A DNA stretch of 64,000 nt from Dasyornis broadbenti (taxonomy: Eukaryota; Chordata; Aves; Passeriformes; Dasyornithidae): contig VZRN01004204.1 in NCBI GenBank assembly GCA_013397935.1, positions 1,553,507 to 1,617,506 of the forward strand. The letters run 5' to 3'. Made by a program: the position numbers and the translations under genes. The notes under the pieces are model-generated. The model was not told where the DNA came from and searched no databases. It worked only from the letters and a program-made list of their open reading frames with translations. Shown here piece after piece: positions 58,188 to 64,000 of this stretch. Positions within the stretch are counted from its first letter, which is position 1. Every line of letters starts with the position of its first letter.

Positions 58188-60700
58188 CTGCAAGGGATTA
58201 CAGGTGTGTGAGGGGAAGTATAATGGGCTTTTCTCATTCTGCAACTGCTCTCTGCCCATGGAGGAGACTGGTGAGGTCCATTAGGCCTGTAGGAAAAACG
58301 TCATCCCTGCAGCTGGGGGAGCAACCTGGTCTTGCTCTCTTTTTCTATGCCTATTATAATGGCCTCTCCTTGTTTCTATTTCTTGACAAAAATGTTGATC
58401 AGTAGAAATAAACATTGTCTAGCAAAGCCACAGGTACAGTGAGGCCATGTATTATCAATTCTTTGCTTACTCCAGCTGGAAAGAAACATGGATAGTTTGC
58501 TGAACACAGTCCTCTGCAACTCAGTGGAACTACCTGCATTTATTCCTTCCTGATGAAATTCCATCTGAGTGCTTTAGGAATCAGACAAAAGAAAGCTGGG
58601 ATGACTGTTTCCACTGTGGAATAAATAAATAAGAACACTTCATAGTATGATGTCTCTCTTTGAGCTGCTCTTTCTCTTCCAGTTAATCTCATTATTACAA
58701 ATTAGGGAGTTTCTCTTGCAGTTTAAAAAGGTGTACTCTAATACATACAAAGGAAATAAACAAAGTATTTTGCTTTAGATCTCAGCTGCAGTCAATTTAT
58801 TCTTTGAGCCTCCTAACTTAAAAACCATAAGACTTTGGTGTCTTTGCCTGTATCAAAGTCACACACAAATTGAAACAGCCCCTGCTTGCATCCACTCAAA
58901 TTCAGTAACACCAATGCTCTCATTTTGCAATGACCTGCAAATACTTCTGTATTCTCTTTGTTTCTACCTGCTTCTTTATTCCCATCTTCCAATTAAACAG
59001 CAGAAAAATTCAAAGTACCTTCTAATTGAGGGTAATCCAAAATGAAAGCTGGCTTGAAGGCTGAAATCAAAGAGCTGAATAGAATATCTTTACTTACACC
59101 AAACAGTCTCATGATAGCATCTAGGAGAGAATAATGGCTTTCCTCCATAAAAGACAGGGTCATACTTGCTGTAAAGGAATACAAAGCCACAGAGCACAGT
59201 GCAATAAAAAATATTGGAGTATAATCCCCAGCTACTGCAAATTGGCATCCTACTCTTCGATGCGTGCTCTGTGTCAATGTTCCCAGTGCTCAGAACTGTC
59301 CTTTTCCTCTAAGAGTTCCTCAGGTTGGGCAAAAGTGGTGCCTGAGAGTAAGATGAGAGGGACTGATGTTAGAAATATCAGTTAGAATCCTTGCTGAATC
59401 AATGTTTTACTTAACATGATAATTAGAACAAATATGGCAGAGATTTTGGATGATGTTGAAAATTTAAAACAGCCTGGAAGCACTTAAATTTCATGTTTCA
59501 GATTGTAAGAGCTCAGGGAGCTGGCTATGATGCTGTTTTGAAGGTCCTGTTAGCACTTTTAGGAAGAGCCTGGTTCTTGGTCTCTGTGCAGTGGTGATTG
59601 CCTCAAGGTACAATATGCCCCAAGGGCAAACACCTCTCTGAAGCCATCAGGGACATGGGCTGTTAACAACAGCAGAGCCCCTCACCTATCCAGGAAGGGC
59701 CAAAATTAAGAACTTAATCTCCCTGAGCTCCTGCTGTACCCAGCAGAGGGAGGCCACTCCAAAGCATAAAGCTGGCCCTCCAAGGATGTCTGACTCCTAC
59801 AAACTATGAGGAGGACGATGACCAAGACCTGCATCAGCAGGTGCCTTTATTAGACACCTGAAGATACTGGATGGATCCAGATGAGGTGCATGGGAACTGC
59901 TAAATTTAGCAGTAATGCTGCCTGGCTGCATGGCTGTGGAATAACAGATCAACAGAGTGAAGGTTTTTGCCCTTTCTGCTATGACTTGCTCAAAGAATTT
60001 TGGACTGCCTTAGCCAGGGCAAGCAGTCAGTCACATACTGCAAGAGCACTTTCATGTGTTCCAGCTCTATTTATTATGAGATCCAAAAACCAGATGATGG
60101 TTTCTCATATTGTAACTCTTAACTGAGTGGTAACCCTGCAGCTTCACCTCCTATTTTCATCCTAGCTGCTGTTTATTGCCAGAAGCCCAGCAAACCCCCT
60201 TTGCTTTATGACACACCAATTCATGCCTAGATTAAGCCTTAGGCCTCCTGAGGTGCTACAGAAAGATAAGATCCATTGAGAGATGTGTAGGCTTAGTCAC
60301 CCAATAAACAACCTTTTACCAGCTGGGCATAGTGCCCTTATCGGATTGTGTCTTATGCATTGTATTCTCTAGTTTGCAAGCGCTTTTCTGGGATCAATTA
60401 GAAGCAGCATTAGAGGAAAGCAAAAAATCCTTACTGAGGAATTTCACCACGGGAAGGATTCCTTGGCTGCAAACCAGCTAGGTTGTTAAAAATCAGGTAT
60501 GCTTCAAGGAGAGCAGCAACTCATATTATTGGAGCAGACATCCTCCTAAACTCAACTGGGCACTGCAGTTTATTCCAGAGCACTCAATCCATGATACAAC
60601 TCCTGTGCAAATAGCAGAGAGCCAGGAGAGGGTGCTCAACAATAAGCAGAAGATCCTGTACACTGATCAGGCTGTGGCAACAGGGACACTTGCACACAGC
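58188..60700. other. Non-coding DNA, probably intron upstream of the 58 kb exon
   Basis: No further exon could be matched in phase; the next exon upstream must end two bases into a codon. Frames at 58.99-59.39 kb on both strands are antisense shadows. A CTCF-like word (CCAGCAGAGGGAGGC) is at 59740-59754 but departs from the motif at a core position. The rest is ordinary unique sequence. Confidence 0.45.
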
Positions 60701-60750
60701 CACTGACATGGAATTGCCAGAACTGACATGGAATTGACAGAACCGACACG
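60701..60750. repeat. Tandem repeat, 20-bp unit, 2.5 copies
   Basis: CACTGACATGGAATTGCCAG at 60701-60720 is followed by AACTGACATGGAATTGACAG at 60721-60740, two mismatches apart, and then the partial, diverged AACCGACACG at 60741-60750. It is a small local duplication in unique sequence. Confidence 0.88.
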
Positions 60751-63700
60751 ACGAATAGAGGACTTCTGAATTATTATTTTAAGCTTTTCAAAGGGTTTTT
60801 AATCTAGCTCTTTAAAAAACATTTTTGAATACAGACAAGTCCTCTGGAAAAGATTTTAAAAATTTGGGATTCTGCCTGCTGAACTTTAAGCATAAAGAAC
60901 TAAGATTTCACCCAAATCCCACGTGTCCTGCCAGCAAAGGCTATGAAAGTCTCCAGTCAGTCCACAGAAAACATCAAGCATGGAGATCTTGAGGAATCTG
61001 AATTAGAGGAATTTGTGCTTACCTTGCTTGGACAAAAATATTGCATCTTAATGCCCAAAAAGTACTGAGATGCTCAAGGTTTTTGGTCACGCAAAGTTTT
61101 CACTGCTTTTCTTTTTCCAATTTTGAACAAACGGATTTGGAATAAATCTATGGTTTTCAACATTTAATAAATAAAGTGGTGTTATCATACTTTTGTAGAG
61201 AGTTTTTAAAATAGAGGAAAAAAACCCCCAAATACTGCTTTTGACATTGAAATATCCAGTTAGAAATTATTATTACTATTGCCGTCATTGTCTTTAAAAA
61301 TTACTCTTCAGCAAGAAAGGCAGAACCTTAGGTGTCCACACAGCTGCTGCATGTGGCAGGCAGGAACCAGGACTGCAAGTAAAGGTTATAGCTCTGCAAT
61401 GTTGATCTGTGAGGCTGAGCAGGAAGGGAATCTGGAGCTATGGGTTTACTAATGACACATCCTTTATCTTGCAAACTGCAAAGGTTATTTTACAGTCTGT
61501 GTTGCTTCTAGCACAAAAAGCTACATGGGATTACATTTGCCACAGCAGAATGAGAAGGGGGAAAAAAACAACAAAGGAGGTGTGAATTTATCAATTAAAC
61601 TTGAAGCAGGAGTTTTTCATGGAGTCTGCTGTCATAGCTGCCTAAATTGGAAAAAGGTGAAAATTCAGGCTCTCTGGACTGAGCAAATGACTATAATTTG
61701 GATTTAAATGACATAGGGATCAAAAGTTGACTCTATTTTCTGATTCTACAGCCCAGCTTTTACTCATTGTTTCTTCTTGAGCTTCCTACTGTTTATAAAA
61801 TTGAAAAATCAAGCTGAGCTGAATGTCCAATGCCTCCACTAAAATTGAATCTCTCTTTCTGTGCACGGGATTGACAGCAACAGCAAAGAATGTTTTCCTT
61901 AGCTAACACTCACTTTGCCTTCGTTTCATCTGCTTTTGCATGGGATCATTCAGCCCTTGAAAAGAGCACAACTGGGAATGACCTACTTGTTGGTAGCCTC
62001 CTAGTAACTCAGATATTCAAACCAATTCTGCCGGATGGAAGAGTTTTATCCACGATACTTGCAAGATAGTCTTTCGTAGCTCTGGAAAACGGCAAAACAC
62101 CCCTTGAACCTATTTGGCAAAGTTCCTGTGAGAGGTTAGAGGTCCTGGTTCACTTTACTGTCTGTGCAGGGGATAACACCGAACCACACAGACATTACTT
62201 TTAACAGCAGTTTAAAGTCACTGCAACTTTCAAGCCCTCCGTGGCATTATAGCTTTTTTTTTTTTTATTTGCATGTGTGGAAGAGGAGAGTCAGAAAACA
62301 TTGGTGCGCCATCTGAACAGCATCCACCTTCACAGAATCTCATCTAACGACTTTTGAATCCGGATATTGCAAAAGCTGGTGTCTGTGCCAGGCTATTTAA
62401 AACAGTATAAATAAGACTCTGAAGTGAGATTAAGTTCCTATTACATATGCTAACCAACCAGTATCTCCCAATTAAACCAGCTAAGGGCAAATAACAAAGA
62501 CAAAACTGAAAACTTAACACAAAAAACACCCCAACCAACCCCAAATTCTGAAACCCAGGAATATTACATTCTCTTTAGTCTCTGTCATTTTTACTTACAG
62601 GATTTCAGCTGATATTACAGCTTAGTGCTTTAGGAAATCTGGCTATTTAAACCTTTTCATATGAACTTCCCCATATATGCTGAAATATATCCCTATAAAG
62701 ACACCGGTGGCGGAGTGAAAGGCTGATTTCCACAGAGAAACATTATTATGCCTTATTCAGAGATAACAGAGATATCTCTGGGCTAACAGTACGTACAAAG
62801 CAGCACAACTATGCTCGAAACCAGGGAAGGCAGAGCTCCCTTTGCTTTGGCAGCCCAGTGCCCAGGCAGAGGACTTGCAAACTCTGAGGAAGAGGGAACT
62901 GAAGGGCAACCACACTTTTTTTTCTCTAATGAGTACCCAGAAACAATTTGATTCAAAGTGCAGTCAATGCTCGAGGAAAGTTGGAAAAGATGAGGGAAAT
63001 ATTAATGGCAAGGTTGTATTTCAGCACCTGATCTTGTTTTGCTTCAGGTGTGTTTTACTGGGCCAGATGTCATGATGTGAGAAAGTCCATGAGAACTCAA
63101 GGCCATGCAAGGTCAGAAAAGTGAAAGCACAGAGTGTAATTTTTGAGTTGGGGAGAGTAAGCAGTACAGAGTGTGAAAATGAAAAATACTGACAGGGAAA
63201 ATGGTGATGGTAAGACAAGAAGACTCAGGGAATGGAAACTGAAATATCAAGAATCAACCCTGGTCCAAGAAGCAATGGAAGAAGATGTCCTCATCCCATG
63301 GCTTGGCCAGTAAAGACTTTGGGTGTTTAATCGGAGTAGTGGATGGGTTAATGCTCAGACGGAATAGTTTTATTGGATGCATTAGCCTATAAGGAATGCT
63401 CTATATTTTTCGCTTATACCCATCCTGTTTGTACACAGAGTAACTCAGAGAACGACAATTAGGACACATGTAAGAGAGCTACATACAAGTATAGTGGAAA
63501 AGACAGAAAAATATGCTAGACTAATAAATAGCACATTCTAGCTTTCTTGCTAATCATCAGATGTAAGCAGACAGCAACTAGTCAGCTCTGTGTTTTCTCC
63601 CTGGCGTAAGGCTGGATCACTAGTAGATGGATACTTGCCAGCTGTTCTCAAAATCTCTGAAGATCATCTTAAATACTCAGGTCAACAGGATCCTTACCTG

Positions 63701-64000
63701 GTTGCTAATGTTGACAACCACAGTTCTTTGATGCAGAGCTTTAATTGAATTAAATGCTTCAACAGTCACTGATTCATCATTCCAGTACTCAGTGCAACTC
63801 AGTTGAAAAATCTGCACGTTCCCAGTCCTTCAGAGATGGCCTTACTAGGACAAGGATTCTGTCCATCCCAGAAGCTATTAAAGATACAAACATTGTGGCA
63901 CTGAATCATTTTTATGTGACTGCCGGAACACCAGCCTGAATTAGGGCTGTATTTACATAAATCAGTGTGGTAATGGTCTTCTCCGCCTTTTTTTTTTTTT
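60751..64000. other. Unique non-coding DNA to the window end
   Basis: No gene is firmly supported. A minus-strand frame of 44 codons at 63698-63829 ends at a consensus donor (CCAG|GTAAGGA) but has no good acceptor; it is listed as an observation only. An A/C tract lies at 61218-61232 and a T11 run near 62250. The window ends in a T-run beginning about 63989. Confidence 0.5.

Noticed and set aside
59740..59754. CTCF-like motif CCAGCAGAGGGAGGC
   Set aside because: Deviates at a core position of the motif; such partial matches are common.
1..64000. CRISPR array, operon, prophage, IS element, plasmid origin or retroviral provirus
   Set aside because: No regularly spaced repeats, no bacterial gene organisation, and no LTR, primer-binding-site or gag/pol wording seen on either strand.

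Overview
The window looks like a stretch of bird nuclear genome. It is AT-leaning and rich in stop codons on both strands. It has no operon structure, no ribosome binding sites and no dense coding. The only dispersed repeats I could identify with confidence are CR1-family LINE fragments, the dominant retroposon of birds, together with two very faded MIR-like traces. There are no L1, Alu or other mammalian-type young repeats. Short A-rich/C-rich tracts recur across the window. The sequence is a draft assembly: a 29-base N gap sits inside a poly(A) run near 9.07 kb, and a single N lies in a purine run near 13.15 kb.

No complete protein-coding gene can be read here. Almost all open frames of 60-190 codons are chance frames, with no recognisable family, no splice context and often an equally open opposite strand. 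The best coding signal is a 145-bp minus-strand candidate internal exon at 58043-58187. It is flanked by a strong acceptor and a consensus donor, is clearly more GC- and CpG-rich than its surroundings, and encodes a 48-residue alanine/leucine-rich helical-looking segment I do not recognise. Weaker plus-strand candidates are a phase-compatible pair at 8652-8756 and 10451-10546, and a possible terminal exon at 56724-56866. A candidate non-coding exon with good splice sites lies at 33780-33883. The window is therefore best read as intergenic or long-intron sequence containing one likely exon of an unidentified minus-strand gene.

Layout. 1-4.2 kb: unique sequence with one small perfect hairpin. 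4.2-7.5 kb: two minus-strand CR1 fragments, one ancient and one less diverged. 7.5-10.6 kb: a 19-bp tandem repeat, two candidate plus-strand exons and the poly(A)/N gap. 10.6-25.9 kb: mostly unique, AT-rich, with blocks that read like conserved non-coding DNA, an 18-bp tandem repeat and a MIR-like trace. 25.95-26.5 kb: two plus-strand CR1 fragments joined in an order that a single insertion cannot give. 26.5-46 kb: unique sequence with a purine-rich asymmetric tract, T/G-rich tracts, a G-rich run, an 18-bp perfect palindrome matching an RFX X-box and other X-box-like sites. 46-58 kb: AT-rich homeodomain-site clusters, a (CA)n microsatellite and candidate exons. 58.2-64 kb: mostly unique sequence with a 20-bp tandem repeat.

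I did not find anything I would call a new biological system. The most useful leads are the 58 kb exon, the head-to-tail CR1 junction, the perfect X-box palindrome and the AT-rich regulatory-looking blocks.
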